Shown here: one piece after another, positions 48,307-57,110 of the stretch
Position numbering within the stretch: the stretch's first letter is position 1
Layout: each line of letters begins with the position of its first letter
NCBI RefSeq assembly: GCF_900230195.1
Contig: NZ_OCNE01000003.1
Location: 409,731-473,730 of the forward strand
Direction: 5' to 3'
DNA length: 64,000 bases
DNA from: Streptomyces zhaozhouensis
GTDB taxonomy: Bacteria > Actinomycetota > Actinomycetes > Streptomycetales > Streptomycetaceae
Position numbers and translations under genes: made by a program
Notes under the pieces: model-generated
Databases searched by the model: none
Told to the model about the DNA's origin: nothing
What the model saw: only the letters and a program-made list of their open reading frames with translations

Positions 48307-49329
48307 GTGTCCGCTGCCCACCCCACGCTGGAGGCCGTGGCGGCGCACGCCGGGGTCTCCCGGGCGACCGTCTCCCGGGTCGTCAACGGCACCCCGGGGG
48401 TCCGACCCGAGCTCCGGGAGAAGGTCAAACGCTCGGTCGCCGAGCTGGGGTACGTGCCCAACAGCGCGGCGCGTTCGCTGGTCACCCGGCGCACCGGGGC
48501 GGTGGCCGTGGTGATCGCCGAGCCCGAGACCCGGGTCTTCGCGGACCCGTTCTTCGCGCGTCAACTGCGCGGCATCAGCCGGGAGCTGTCCGCCAACGAC
48601 CTCCAACTGCTGCTGATGCTGGTCGAGGAGGAGGCGGACTACCAGCGGGTGGGACGCTACCTGGCCGGCGGGCACGTGGACGGCACGCTGATGTTCTCGC
48701 TGCACGCCAACGACCCGCTGCGGGGCATCGCCGCCGCCTCCGGGCTGCCGACCGTCTTCGGCGGGCGCCCCTGGTGGCCGGGGTGGGAACAGGACGACTC
48801 GCTCGTCTATGTGGACACCGACAACCGCGACGGCGCGCGGCGCGCGGTGCGCCATCTCGCGGAGAGCGGCCACCGGCGGATCGCGGTGATCACCGGGCCG
48901 CTGGACCAGACCTCCGCGGTCGACCGGCTCGCCGGCTACCGCGACGCGTTGGGGCTGGCCGAGCCGGACCCCGCGCTCCAGGCGCACGGCGACTTCACGG
49001 TGGACGGCGGCGCCCGCGCCATGGCCGAGCTGCTGGACCGCTCCCCCGCGCCCGACGCCGTCTTCGCCGGCAACGACCTGATGGCCACCGGCGCGCTGCG
49101 CACGCTGCGCGCCCGGGGCCTGTCCGTGCCCGAGGACGTCGCCGTCGTCGGCTACGACGACCTCGACCCGGCGGCCTGGGCCGACCCACCGCTGACCACG
49201 GTGCGGCAGGACATCGTCCGGATGGGCGAGATCATGGCGCGGCTGCTGGTGCGCAGCCTCAACGACGCAGAGGCGCCGGTGAGTTCGGTGGTCATCCCGT
49301 CACAGCTGGTGGTGCGCGGCTCGGCGTAG
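48307..49329 (+). CDS. LacI-family regulator of the GH16 gene
   Basis: This 340-residue protein has the LacI helix-turn-helix LEAVAAHAGVSRATVSRVVNG and a periplasmic-binding-like sensor (GTLMFSLHANDP ... YVDTDNRDGARRAVRHLAESG). It is divergent from the GH16 gene, with a perfect palindrome between. It probably releases DNA when it binds a beta-glucan oligosaccharide. The GTG at 48307 is preferred, since CAAGGGA lies eight bases upstream; the GTG at 48301 is too close to it. Confidence 0.9.
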   Translation: MSAAHPTLEAVAAHAGVSRATVSRVVNGTPGVRPELREKVKRSVAELGYVPNSAARSLVTRRTGAVAVVIAEPETRVFADPFFARQLRGISRELSANDLQLLLMLVEEEADYQRVGRYLAGGHVDGTLMFSLHANDPLRGIAAASGLPTVFGGRPWWPGWEQDDSLVYVDTDNRDGARRAVRHLAESGHRRIAVITGPLDQTSAVDRLAGYRDALGLAEPDPALQAHGDFTVDGGARAMAELLDRSPAPDAVFAGNDLMATGALRTLRARGLSVPEDVAVVGYDDLDPAAWADPPLTTVRQDIVRMGEIMARLLVRSLNDAEAPVSSVVIPSQLVVRGSA

Positions 49330-49367
49330 CCCCTTGCCGGGGGGAAGTAGCCCCTTGCCGGGGGGAA
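49326..49367 (+). repeat. Perfect 21-bp tandem duplication at the lacI stop
   Basis: The unit GTAGCCCCTTGCC plus six G and two A occurs twice in a row with no mismatch. The first copy includes the TAG stop at 49327. Each unit can fold as a small CCCC/GGGG hairpin, so together they may act as terminator. The rest of 49368-49670 holds no gene that I can support. Confidence 0.8.
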
Positions 49368-49430
49368 CGGGTGCGACCACCCGACACCGGGGCGGGGGCC
49401 GTTGCCCGGCGCGCGGATCGGTTCGGGGTT

Positions 49431-49464
49431 GCTCGCGCGGTTCCCCGCGCCCCCCTGGGGTGCG
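49431..49464 (+). repeat. Possible dispersed Streptomyces intergenic repeat
   Basis: GCTCGCGCGGTTCCCCGCGC followed by CCCCCTGGGG resembles a short motif that I recall many times in Streptomyces intergenic regions. It lies between the LacI gene and the nitrilase-like gene. Its identity as a repeat rests on memory and needs a genome search. Confidence 0.35.
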
Positions 49465-49670
49465 CCGGGCGGCCAGCGGAGCGCGTCGTTGACGGGAACC
49501 AGAGGGACGGCCAGGATGGTGGGCGGCGTGCCCCACGCCTAACCTCCTTGGGCCGTTCCCAGCACGGTCTGGCACGGAGGCAAAGGGACTCGATGTCTCG
49601 GGGCGCGCACTCGTCGTCCGTTCCGTCTCGGGCGTGGCCGCTGGGGGTCGTTCCGGGGCGTGGAGAGACG

Positions 49671-50705
49671 ATGACAGCCAACCGGAACTTCAAGCGGCGC
49701 GTGCGCGCCCGCGCCGCCAAGACCGGCGAGTCCTACACCGCCGCCCTCCGCCATCTGCGCTCGACTCCCGGGCGCGAGCCCGTCGCCGAACGTCGGCGGC
49801 TGTTGCTGGCCGTGACCCAGAGCACGCTCCCGTCCTTCGGCGAACGGCCGGACGACGCAACGTCGTTGGCGACCCGCGGGCGCGAGGTACGTGAACTGAT
49901 GCGCGCGGCGCACCGGAAAGGCGCACGAGTGGTGCACCTTCCCGAGGGCGCGCTCTGCTCCCCCGGCCCGCGCGCCGTCGCGGACACCGACGCTGAGTGG
50001 GAGGGCAGCGCGCCAGCGCTTGACCGGGACGCGTGGGACTGGGGGGCGCTCCGCCACGAGCTCGTCAAAACAGCCGCGCTGGCAGGCGAGTTGGGGCTGT
50101 GGACGGTGGTCGGCTCGGTGCACCGGCTGACCTTTCCGAACCGGCCGCACAACAGTCTCTACGTCTTCTCCGACCGAGGGCGTGCGGTGACCCGCTACGA
50201 CGAACGGCTGCTCTCCGCCACCAAGTTGCGGTACCTCTACGCGCCGGGCGCCCTGCCGGTCACCTTCGAGGTGGACGGTGTCCGCTTCGGGCTGCTGCTC
50301 GGGATGGAGGCGCACTTCCCCGAGTTGTTCGCGGAGTACGAACGGTTGAACGTGGACTGCGTGCTCTACTCGTCGGCCGGCGGGGGCTCCGGCGGCACCG
50401 GGGTGCTGGCCAACGAGGTGAGCGCGCACGCGGCGGCCACCACCCGTTGGGTGAGCCTGGCGCTGCCGGCCGGGCACGCACCGGAGGGCGCGGCCGGCGT
50501 GGCGGGGCCGGACGGAAAATGGCTGGTCAGGGGGGAGGCAGACGGCACCGCTTCGTGTGCGGTCGCCCCGCTCGACGACGGCGCGGCACCGTTGGCCGAG
50601 GCTCTGACACTCGCACGGCCGTGGCGTCGCCGGGTGCGTGACGGCCTCCACGAGGCATACCGGGTGCACGGAGATCCGCTCAGCGAGGACCGCACCGCGT
50701 TCTGA
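49671..50705 (+). CDS. Nitrilase-superfamily protein lacking the catalytic Cys
   Basis: This 344-residue protein has the alpha/beta/beta/alpha carbon-nitrogen hydrolase fold: VVHLPEGALC (Glu), DERLLSATKLRYLY (Lys) and FGLLLGMEAHFPELFAEYE. At the position of the nucleophile Cys in this last segment, Gly (GGG codon) is present, so the enzyme should be inactive in the usual sense. The N-terminus is a basic region (KRRVRARAAKTGESYTAALRHL) that I have seen appended to several actinobacterial proteins. The ATG at 49671 follows GGAGAG; a second in-frame ATG at 49593, with AAAGGGA upstream, would add 26 residues. Confidence 0.8.
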   Translation: MTANRNFKRRVRARAAKTGESYTAALRHLRSTPGREPVAERRRLLLAVTQSTLPSFGERPDDATSLATRGREVRELMRAAHRKGARVVHLPEGALCSPGPRAVADTDAEWEGSAPALDRDAWDWGALRHELVKTAALAGELGLWTVVGSVHRLTFPNRPHNSLYVFSDRGRAVTRYDERLLSATKLRYLYAPGALPVTFEVDGVRFGLLLGMEAHFPELFAEYERLNVDCVLYSSAGGGSGGTGVLANEVSAHAAATTRWVSLALPAGHAPEGAAGVAGPDGKWLVRGEADGTASCAVAPLDDGAAPLAEALTLARPWRRRVRDGLHEAYRVHGDPLSEDRTAF

Positions 50706-50715
50706 CCGTCGGCTC

Positions 50716-50762
50716 GGGACGCGGGCGCCCCGCCATCAAAGCGGGCCGACAGCCCGCGTCCC
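50716..50762. terminator. Hairpin between nitrilase-like and acetyltransferase genes
   Basis: An 11-bp inverted repeat (arms 50716-50726 and 50752-50762) separates two convergent genes and probably ends both transcripts. Confidence 0.5.
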
Positions 50763-50868
50763 CGACCACCCGATTCCCGAGGCGCAGCCGGCGCCCGGTC
50801 TGCGGGCACCGGCTCGGGCCCCGGTGCCGACGGCCCCGCGCGCCCGCGGGCGGGCGCGCGGGTCGCGT

Positions 50869-51348
50869 TCAGGCGGTGGCGAAGTGGACGAGCCCTTCGG
50901 ACTCGCCCGTCCGGCGCAGTCCGGCCTTCTCCAGCACCCGCAGGGACGCGGGGTTGGCCGGCTCCGCGCTGGCGCGGACCGTGCGCACCCCCGGCAGGGT
51001 GAGCGCGTGCGTGACGAGGGCGCGGGCCGCCTCGGTGGCGAGCCCGCGCCCTCGGCGGGACGGCACGACGCCGTAGCCGAGCTCGACGCCGCCGTCCTGC
51101 GGCGGCCAGCCGAAGCCGAGGGTGCCGACGACGAGGCCGCTGGCGCGTTCGACGAGCAGGCGGTGGCCGAGCGGGTCGATCACGCCCCGCGCCAGCAGGT
51201 CGGCGATCACGCTGTCGCCCTCGGCGGGGAAGTCGTCCGCCCAGTCCGGCGCGCGCGAGGCGGCGGCGACGGCGGCCGGTCCCGAGAGGGACCAGGGGCG
51301 CAACAGGAGTCGTTCGGTGGTCAGTTGGGTCGGAACGAGGATGGGCAC
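50869..51348 (-). CDS. GNAT-family acetyltransferase (RimJ/RimL type)
   Basis: This 159-residue protein begins LTTERLLLRPW and contains the acetyl-CoA region ELGYGVVPSRRGRGLATEAARALVTHAL, then VRASAEPANPASLRVLEKAGLRRTG. That is the RimJ/RimL-like subgroup, which often acetylates protein N-termini or small amines. The GTG at 51348 follows GGAGG at correct spacing; the upstream 63 codons are leader. Its substrate is unknown. Confidence 0.88.
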   Translation of the reverse strand: MPILVPTQLTTERLLLRPWSLSGPAAVAAASRAPDWADDFPAEGDSVIADLLARGVIDPLGHRLLVERASGLVVGTLGFGWPPQDGGVELGYGVVPSRRGRGLATEAARALVTHALTLPGVRTVRASAEPANPASLRVLEKAGLRRTGESEGLVHFATA

Positions 51349-51511
51349 GAGGGCCTCCGGGTCGGAAGTGGCACCCGGACGCGGCCGCCTCAGCGGGCGG
51401 CGGCGGTCCGGGGAAGGGCAGGACGAGGCGCGGCCTGGCGGGCCATATGCATCGACCTCCCGAACTCCCGTGGTCGTCGCTTCCGTCTCCGCGCCTGCGC
51501 GGCGCGCGGTG

Positions 51512-52636
51512 TCAACGACCGGTGACCAGCTCATCATAGACGCTCAGCACCTGGGCGACCGTGGTGTCCTCGGTCGGCCAACGGCGGGCCTGGGCCGGCC
51601 CGGCGATGGCCAGGGCGGCGCGCCGGTCCGGGTCGTCCAGCAGCGCGTTGACCGCGGAGCCCAGTGCCGCCGGCTTGCCGGACGGGACCAACACGCCCGC
51701 GTCGCCGACGACCTCGGGCACGCCGCCGACGGCCGTCGCCACCAGCGGGACACCGCGCCGCAGCGCGCCGTCGACCAGCGGGGGCCGGCCGGCCCAACGG
51801 GCGGGCAGCACCGCCAGGTCCGCGATCGGCAGCAGCTCGACCGGGTCCTCGCCGGGCGCCAGCAGCCGGACCGGCAGCCGCCCGCGTTCGATCCTGCGCG
51901 ACAACGCCCGGTCGTGGCCGTCCGTGGCGAGGGCGAGCAGCGGCCGGGGCAGCCGGTCGCGCCAGTAGCGGGCGGCGGCCAACAGCAGGTCGAGCCCGCC
52001 GTCGCGGCCCGACCTGGCGGCGGCGACCAGCAGCGGGCGGTCCGACGCGCCCAGGTCCGCGCGGAGTTTGGCGCGGTGCGCGTCGGCGATCCGGTCGGCG
52101 TGCGCGGAGCGACGCGCCGCCGGGAGCGCGACCGGCGCCAACCGCGCGTCGCGCGCGCCCCGTTGACGCGCCCGATGCACCAGGTCGGAGGTGGCGCCGA
52201 GCACCACGGTGGCCGTTCTCGCCACCAGGCGTTCTGAGAGCAGCCGCAGTTGGGCGGTGGGGCCGATGCCGGTCGAGCGGGCGTGCCAGGTGACCACCAG
52301 CGGCACGGAGCGGCCGCGCAGCGCGAGGGTGGCCAGCAGTCCGGCGCGTATGCCGTGCGCGTGGACCAGGTCGGCGTCGGCGCAGGCCAGCCGCAGCAAC
52401 CGCACCGCCGTCAGCGTCGAGTCGACCGGCAGCGGGACGAAGCGGGCCCCGGCCGAGGCGAAGCCGTAGCGGCGCTCCGCCGAGCCGGCGGCGCCCACCG
52501 TGACGGCCAGCCCGCGGTCCGCCAACCCGGCCGAGAGCGAACGCACATGGTCCCCGGTGCCCACCCCTCCACCGCCCAGGAGCTGCACCACGTGCAGGGG
52601 CACACGGCGGCGCGGGGACGGGGGCGAGCTGCTCAC
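51512..52636 (-). CDS. GT4-type glycosyltransferase
   Basis: This 374-residue protein has the two Rossmann domains of GT-B enzymes. Features are QLLGGGGVGTGDHVRSL near the N-terminus, LVHAHGIRAGLLATL and a C-terminal nucleotide-sugar region VDGALRRGVPLVATAVGGVPEVVGDAGVLVP. The usual EGxxxxxxE motif is replaced by PLVDGALRRGVP. It could add a sugar to a lipid or a polysaccharide; no target is evident. The start is GTG at 52636 with GAGAGG upstream. It lies just beyond a MITE-like element and next to recN. Confidence 0.85.
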   Translation of the reverse strand: MSSSPPSPRRRVPLHVVQLLGGGGVGTGDHVRSLSAGLADRGLAVTVGAAGSAERRYGFASAGARFVPLPVDSTLTAVRLLRLACADADLVHAHGIRAGLLATLALRGRSVPLVVTWHARSTGIGPTAQLRLLSERLVARTATVVLGATSDLVHRARQRGARDARLAPVALPAARRSAHADRIADAHRAKLRADLGASDRPLLVAAARSGRDGGLDLLLAAARYWRDRLPRPLLALATDGHDRALSRRIERGRLPVRLLAPGEDPVELLPIADLAVLPARWAGRPPLVDGALRRGVPLVATAVGGVPEVVGDAGVLVPSGKPAALGSAVNALLDDPDRRAALAIAGPAQARRWPTEDTTVAQVLSVYDELVTGR

Positions 52637-52830
52637 GGCGACCTCTCGTTAACTGGACCTGCGGAAACGACGCCGTCGGGCCTCGTCGCTGCCGCCGGCG
52701 GCCGGGCCGCCGACACCGACAGCGTACGTCGTCGCGCACAGCGACCCGGCGTTCGCTGGGAGTGCCAACGGCCTCCAGGATGCCAGTCAACCCCCGTACA
52801 GCGGTAGCACCGGCCACTCGCACGGGCTAG

Positions 52831-53023
52831 GTCCTGTCCGGGCGATCTTCGAGGATCAGCCCGCGGCTCCCCCAGCCTCGCGGCTGGGAGGTGCCCCCAT
52901 GACGCGGTGCATCGCAAGGCACCGGATCGCAGCTCATACTTGGCCGTATTCGCGCGATTCGGTAACGCAGCGAGGTGCCGTGTATGGCGTCGCGGGCCCG
53001 AAGAAGATCGCCCGGACAGCACA
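52831..53023. mobile_element. MITE-like element with 17-bp inverted repeats
   Basis: A 17-bp sequence, CTGTCCGGGCGATCTTC (52834-52850), recurs inverted and perfect at 53003-53019. CTAG flanks both sides (52827-52830 and 53024-53027), which fits a four-base YTAR target duplication of the IS5 type. The interior of about 150 bases has no open frame and includes a GC-rich palindrome near 52870-52895. It is a non-autonomous insertion between the glycosyltransferase and recN genes and ends 17 bases past the recN stop. The interior looks like sequence I recall from Streptomyces IS relics. Confidence 0.75.
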
Positions 53024-53040
53024 CCTAGGCGGCGCGGTGG

Positions 53041-54828
53041 TCAGCGCCCCCGCTCGCGGAGCTGCGCCGCGGCGGTCGCCAGCAGCTCCTCGGCGTGCGC
53101 GCGGGCCAGTTCGGAGTCCTCCTGGCCGGCCAGCATCCGGGACAGCTCGCGCACCCGGCCCTCGCCGTGCACCAGACGCACGCCGGAGCTGGTGACGGTG
53201 CCGTCGTGGGTCTTCTCCACCACCAGGTGGCGGTCGGCGAACGCGGCGACTTGCGGGAGATGCGTGACGACCACCACCTGCGCGACGTCGGCGAGTTTGG
53301 CCAGCCGGCGGCCGACCTCGACCGCGGCCTTGCCGCCGACGCCGGCGTCCACCTCGTCGAAGAGATACGTCGGCACGGGCGCCGCGTCGGCGAAGACGAC
53401 CTCGACCGCGAGCATCACCCGGGACAGCTCGCCGCCAGAGGCGCCCTTGGCGATGGGGCGGGGCGGCGCGCCGGGATGCGGCGCCAGCAGCAGCTCCACC
53501 TCGTCGGCGCCGTGCGGACCGAACCGCACCCGCCGGCCCTGGAGTTCGATCAGGTCGTCCGCCGCGTCGGCGTCGGTTCCCTCGGCCTGCCGCACGGCGA
53601 CCTGGACCCTGGCGTGCGGCATGGCGAGCTGGGTCAGCTCCTCGGTGACCGCGTCGGCGAAGCGCTTGGCCGCGTCCGTGCGCGCCTCGGTCAGCGCGAG
53701 TGCCAGCTCGGTCAACTCCGCGCGCAACCTGTCGCGTTCGGCCGTGAGCTCACCGATGCGGTCGTCGTCGCCTTCGAGTTCGGTGAGGCGGGCGGCGCCC
53801 TGCTCGGCCCAGGCGAGCACGGCGTCGAGACCGGCGTCCGGCCCCTGACCGTACTTGCGGACCAGCCCGGCCAGCAGCGCCCTGCGTTCCTCCACGGCCG
53901 CCAGCCGCAGCGGGTCGGCCTCCAGCCCGTCGGCGTACCCGGCCAGCTCGCCGGCCGCGTCGGCCAGCAGGATGCCGACCTCGTTGAGCCGTTCCGCCAG
54001 CTCGGCCAGCGCCCTGTCGTGCTGGCGCACCGCCTCCAGCGCCCGGCCCGCGCCGCCGACCAGGGTGACCGCGTCCACGCCCTCGGGGTCGGCCGGGTCC
54101 CCGGCGAGCGCGCCGTGCGCCAGCGCGGCGGCGGAGGCCAGCGCCTCGACGTGGCCCAGGCGTTCGGCCTCGGCGGCCAGCTCCGCGTCCTCCCCGGCGC
54201 GCGGCTCGGCGGCGGCGATCTCGTCCAGGCCGAACCGCAGCAGATCGGCCTCCTGCGCGCGCTCCCGCGCCCTGGTGGTCAGCGTCGTCAGCTCGCCGGC
54301 GGTCGCACGCAGCCGGTGGTAGGTGTCCTGGTAGGCGGCGAGCGGGACGGAGACCCCCTCGCCCGCGTAGCGGTCCAGCGCCTCCCGCTGTCTGGCCGGG
54401 CGCAGCAGCCCCTGCTGGTCGGTCTGGCCGTGCACGGCGACCAGCTCCTCGCCCAGCTCGGCCAGCAGCCCGTTGGGCACCGAACGCCCGCCGACGTGCG
54501 CCCGGGACCGCCCCTCGGCCGAGACGGTGCGGCTGAGCAGCAGCGCCCCCTCGTCGAGCTCGGCTCCGGCCTCCTGCGCGCGGCGCGCGGCGGGGGCGTC
54601 GGGCGGCAGCGCCATCCGGCCCTCGACCACGGCGGACGGGGCGCCGACGCGTACGTAACCGGCGTCGGCCCGCCCGCCCAGCAGCAGCCCGAGGCTGGTG
54701 ACGACCATGGTCTTGCCGGCACCGGTCTCACCCGTCACAGCGGTGAAGCCGGAGGACAGCTCGACCACGGCGTCGTCGATCACGCCGAGGCTCTTGATCC
54801 GCATTTCCTCCAACACGGATACGACCAT
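53041..54828 (-). CDS. recN: DNA repair protein RecN
   Basis: This 595-residue SMC-like ATPase has Walker A GETGAGKTMVVTSLG near residue 34, a coiled-coil middle, the signature GGELSRVMLAVEVVFA and Walker B TYLFDEVDAGVGGKAA. RecN gathers double-strand-break ends for recombination repair. The start at 54828 is uncertain: the family usually begins near MRIKSLGVIDDAVVEL, and ATG 54828 has no clear ribosome-binding site, so a GTG or TTG a few codons downstream is possible. It follows nadK on the same strand. Confidence 0.95.
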   Translation of the reverse strand: MVVSVLEEMRIKSLGVIDDAVVELSSGFTAVTGETGAGKTMVVTSLGLLLGGRADAGYVRVGAPSAVVEGRMALPPDAPAARRAQEAGAELDEGALLLSRTVSAEGRSRAHVGGRSVPNGLLAELGEELVAVHGQTDQQGLLRPARQREALDRYAGEGVSVPLAAYQDTYHRLRATAGELTTLTTRARERAQEADLLRFGLDEIAAAEPRAGEDAELAAEAERLGHVEALASAAALAHGALAGDPADPEGVDAVTLVGGAGRALEAVRQHDRALAELAERLNEVGILLADAAGELAGYADGLEADPLRLAAVEERRALLAGLVRKYGQGPDAGLDAVLAWAEQGAARLTELEGDDDRIGELTAERDRLRAELTELALALTEARTDAAKRFADAVTEELTQLAMPHARVQVAVRQAEGTDADAADDLIELQGRRVRFGPHGADEVELLLAPHPGAPPRPIAKGASGGELSRVMLAVEVVFADAAPVPTYLFDEVDAGVGGKAAVEVGRRLAKLADVAQVVVVTHLPQVAAFADRHLVVEKTHDGTVTSSGVRLVHGEGRVRELSRMLAGQEDSELARAHAEELLATAAAQLRERGR

Positions 54829-54869
54829 ACGAGGTTAACCGGCCCCGTGGCGACGACGGTGCCCGAACA

Positions 54870-55826
54870 TCAGTGCGGAGCGCCTCGCCAGCCGGCGACC
54901 GGCAACGCGAACTTCGCCACCAGCCGGTCGGTGAACGGCGCCCGGTGCAGCCGCGCCAGCCGCACCGGCACGGCCCCCCGCCGCACCTCGATCCTGGCGC
55001 CCGCCGGCAGGTCCACGCTGCGCCGCCCGTCGCACCAGAGCACGCCGGTCCCCGTGTGCTGCCCCACCTCCACGGCCAGTATCGAATCCGGCGCGGTGAC
55101 CAGCGGCTTCGCGAAGAGCGCGTGCGCCGAGATCGGCACCATCAGCAGCGCCTCGACCTCGGGCCAGACCACCGGGCCACCGGCCGAGAACGCGTACGCC
55201 GTGGACCCCGTCGGGGTGGCGCACACCACGCCGTCCCCACCGAACCCGGAGACCGGCCGCCCGTCCACCTCGATCACCAGCTCCAGCAGGCGTTCCCGCG
55301 CGGCCTTCTCGACGGCGGCCTCGTTGAGCGCCCAGTCGGAGTGCAGCAGTTCGCCGTCACCCAGGACGGTGACGTCCAGCGTCATCCGCTCCTCGACCTC
55401 GTACCGCCGTCCCACCACCCGCTCCACCAGGTGGTCCAGGTCCTCCCGCTCCGCCTCGGCGAGGAAGCCGACGCGCCCCAGGTTGACGCCGAGCATCGGG
55501 ACGCCGGAGGCCCGGGCGAACTCCGCGCCGCGCAGCAGCGTCCCGTCGCCGCCGAGCACCACCAGCAGCTCGCAGCCGTCCAGGACCCGGCCGTCGCAGT
55601 CCGTCTTGGCGACCCGTTCGACGGCGTCCGGCAGCGGCAGGTCGGCGGCCTCCTCGGCCAGCACCCGCACCCCGACGCCCTGCCCCAGCAGCCCGGCGAC
55701 GACCCGCTCGGCGCTGCGCACGGCGGCCGGGCGCCCGGTGTGGGCGAGGACGAACACGGTGCGGGGCGGTTCCGCGGACCGCCGCTGGTCGCCCCGCTCG
55801 GCTACTTCGCTGGTCACTTCGGTCAC
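54870..55826 (-). CDS. nadK: NAD kinase
   Basis: This 318-residue enzyme phosphorylates NAD to NADP. It contains the GGDGTLLRGAEFA motif, LGVNLGRVGFLAE, and the nucleotide-binding region VVCATPTGSTAYAFSAGGP. The GTG at 55826 overlaps the tlyA stop by four bases (GTGA), with AAGGG seven bases upstream. It is the middle gene of the tlyA-nadK-recN group. Confidence 0.96.
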   Translation of the reverse strand: MTEVTSEVAERGDQRRSAEPPRTVFVLAHTGRPAAVRSAERVVAGLLGQGVGVRVLAEEAADLPLPDAVERVAKTDCDGRVLDGCELLVVLGGDGTLLRGAEFARASGVPMLGVNLGRVGFLAEAEREDLDHLVERVVGRRYEVEERMTLDVTVLGDGELLHSDWALNEAAVEKAARERLLELVIEVDGRPVSGFGGDGVVCATPTGSTAYAFSAGGPVVWPEVEALLMVPISAHALFAKPLVTAPDSILAVEVGQHTGTGVLWCDGRRSVDLPAGARIEVRRGAVPVRLARLHRAPFTDRLVAKFALPVAGWRGAPH

Positions 55827-56644
55827 CTGGGCCCTTCCGTCACGGCTCGGCGCACGGCGGCCGGGTCCAGGGCGGGTGCCCCGGCGCGCAGCCACAGGAA
55901 GTATTCAACATTGCCCGACGGCCCGGGAAGCGGACTCGGGGCCACGCCCACCGCCCCGAGCCCCAGCTCGGCCGCGCGCCGCCCGACGCCGACCACCGCC
56001 TCCTCGCGCAGCGCGGCCGAACGCACCACCCCGCCGCTGCCCAGCCGCTCCCGCCCGACCTCGAACTGGGGCTTCACCATCAGCACCAGGTCCGCGTCGG
56101 GCGCGGCGCAGCGCACCAGCGCCGGGAGCACCAGCCCCAACGGGATGAACGACAGGTCCCCGACCACGAGGTCGACCGGACGCCCGCCGACGTCCTCCAA
56201 CGTCAACTCGCGCACATTGGTGCGGTCCCTGACGGTGACCCGCTCGTCCGCCCGCAGCCGCCACGCCAACTGTCCGTATCCCACGTCGACCGCGACCACC
56301 CCGGCGGCACCGGCCCGCAGCAGCACGTCGGTGAAGCCGCCGGTCGAGGCCCCCGCGTCCAACGCGACCCGGCCTTCCACGCGCAACCCGAGCGGGGTGA
56401 ACGCCTCCAGCGCCCCGGCCAGCTTGTGACCGCCCCGGGAGACGTAGTCGGGGTCGTCCACGTCCTCACGGACGACCAGCGCCGCGCTGGTCGCCACCTG
56501 CGTCGCCGGCTTGCCCGCGGTGTTGCCGTTGACGGTGACCCGCCCGGCCTCGATCAGGCCACGCGCGTGCTCGCGGGAACGGGCCAGCTTGCGGCGCACC
56601 AGTTCCGCGTCGAGCCGGCTGAGCCGTCGCTGTGTCGCTGCCAC
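55823..56644 (-). CDS. tlyA: TlyA-family rRNA 2'-O-methyltransferase
   Basis: This 273-residue protein has an N-terminal S4 domain (RLDAELVRRKLARSREHARGLI) and a Rossmann-type SAM methyltransferase domain (VALDAGASTGGFTDVLL; VVGDLSFIPL; MVKPQFEVGRE). TlyA methylates 16S and 23S rRNA, which in mycobacteria affects capreomycin sensitivity. The GTG start is at 56644. It is coupled to the downstream nadK and begins eight bases after the small gene at 56653. Confidence 0.94.
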   Translation of the reverse strand: MAATQRRLSRLDAELVRRKLARSREHARGLIEAGRVTVNGNTAGKPATQVATSAALVVREDVDDPDYVSRGGHKLAGALEAFTPLGLRVEGRVALDAGASTGGFTDVLLRAGAAGVVAVDVGYGQLAWRLRADERVTVRDRTNVRELTLEDVGGRPVDLVVGDLSFIPLGLVLPALVRCAAPDADLVLMVKPQFEVGRERLGSGGVVRSAALREEAVVGVGRRAAELGLGAVGVAPSPLPGPSGNVEYFLWLRAGAPALDPAAVRRAVTEGPR

Positions 56645-56652
56645 GGGGGCGT

Positions 56653-56946
56653 TCAGCTCCTGGGGTGTTCTGGGGCCCGCGGCACCGGCGGGCCGGATGG
56701 CTGCTCGTCAAGCGCGGCCAGCGTCCGCCGCAGGCCGTCGTGCACATCCTCGTACACCTCGCGGTGGCCCCCGACACCGAGTTGGTCGACGTCGGCCAAC
56801 CGCGCCAGCACCGCGTCCACCGGCCCGTGCCCGGTGGCGCTGACCCCCACCCCCAACGGGGCCGGTCCCCCGGCCTCTTCCGCCGGCTCCTCGGCCGCCT
56901 GGGAGTCACGGGGCCCGTCGATCTGCTCGCTCTGCGCGGAACACAT
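56653..56946 (-). CDS. Small conserved acidic protein upstream of tlyA
   Basis: This 97-residue protein has an acidic first third and a helical GPVDAVLARLADVDQLGVGGHR followed by REVYEDVHDGLRRTLAAL. It ends in a Pro-rich tail. It belongs to a small Streptomyces family found at this place beside tlyA (by memory). The function is unknown; it may be an adaptor. The ATG at 56946 has a weak ribosome-binding site. The eight-base gap to tlyA suggests one mRNA. Confidence 0.8.
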   Translation of the reverse strand: MCSAQSEQIDGPRDSQAAEEPAEEAGGPAPLGVGVSATGHGPVDAVLARLADVDQLGVGGHREVYEDVHDGLRRTLAALDEQPSGPPVPRAPEHPRS

Positions 56947-57110
56947 GCCCCGACGCTACCCGCTCCGGCCGCTCGGGCCCCGACAACGGCACCCCACGGG
57001 GCGCACCCCGACAACGCGGCCCACCGCTGCCGCGCCGTCCTCGCCCCCGGCCCGCCACCCGGCAGTCGCGCGGTCCGCGACGGGGCGAGGGGGACCACCC
57101 ACCGGCGTCG

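Noticed and set aside
52637..52830. A possible small gene in the gap between the glycosyltransferase and recN
   Set aside because: No frame has a ribosome-binding site and consistent codon bias.
54829..54845. AGGTTAACC near recN resembling half of an iron box
   Set aside because: Only a short TTAACC core is present with no second half, and recN is not an iron gene.
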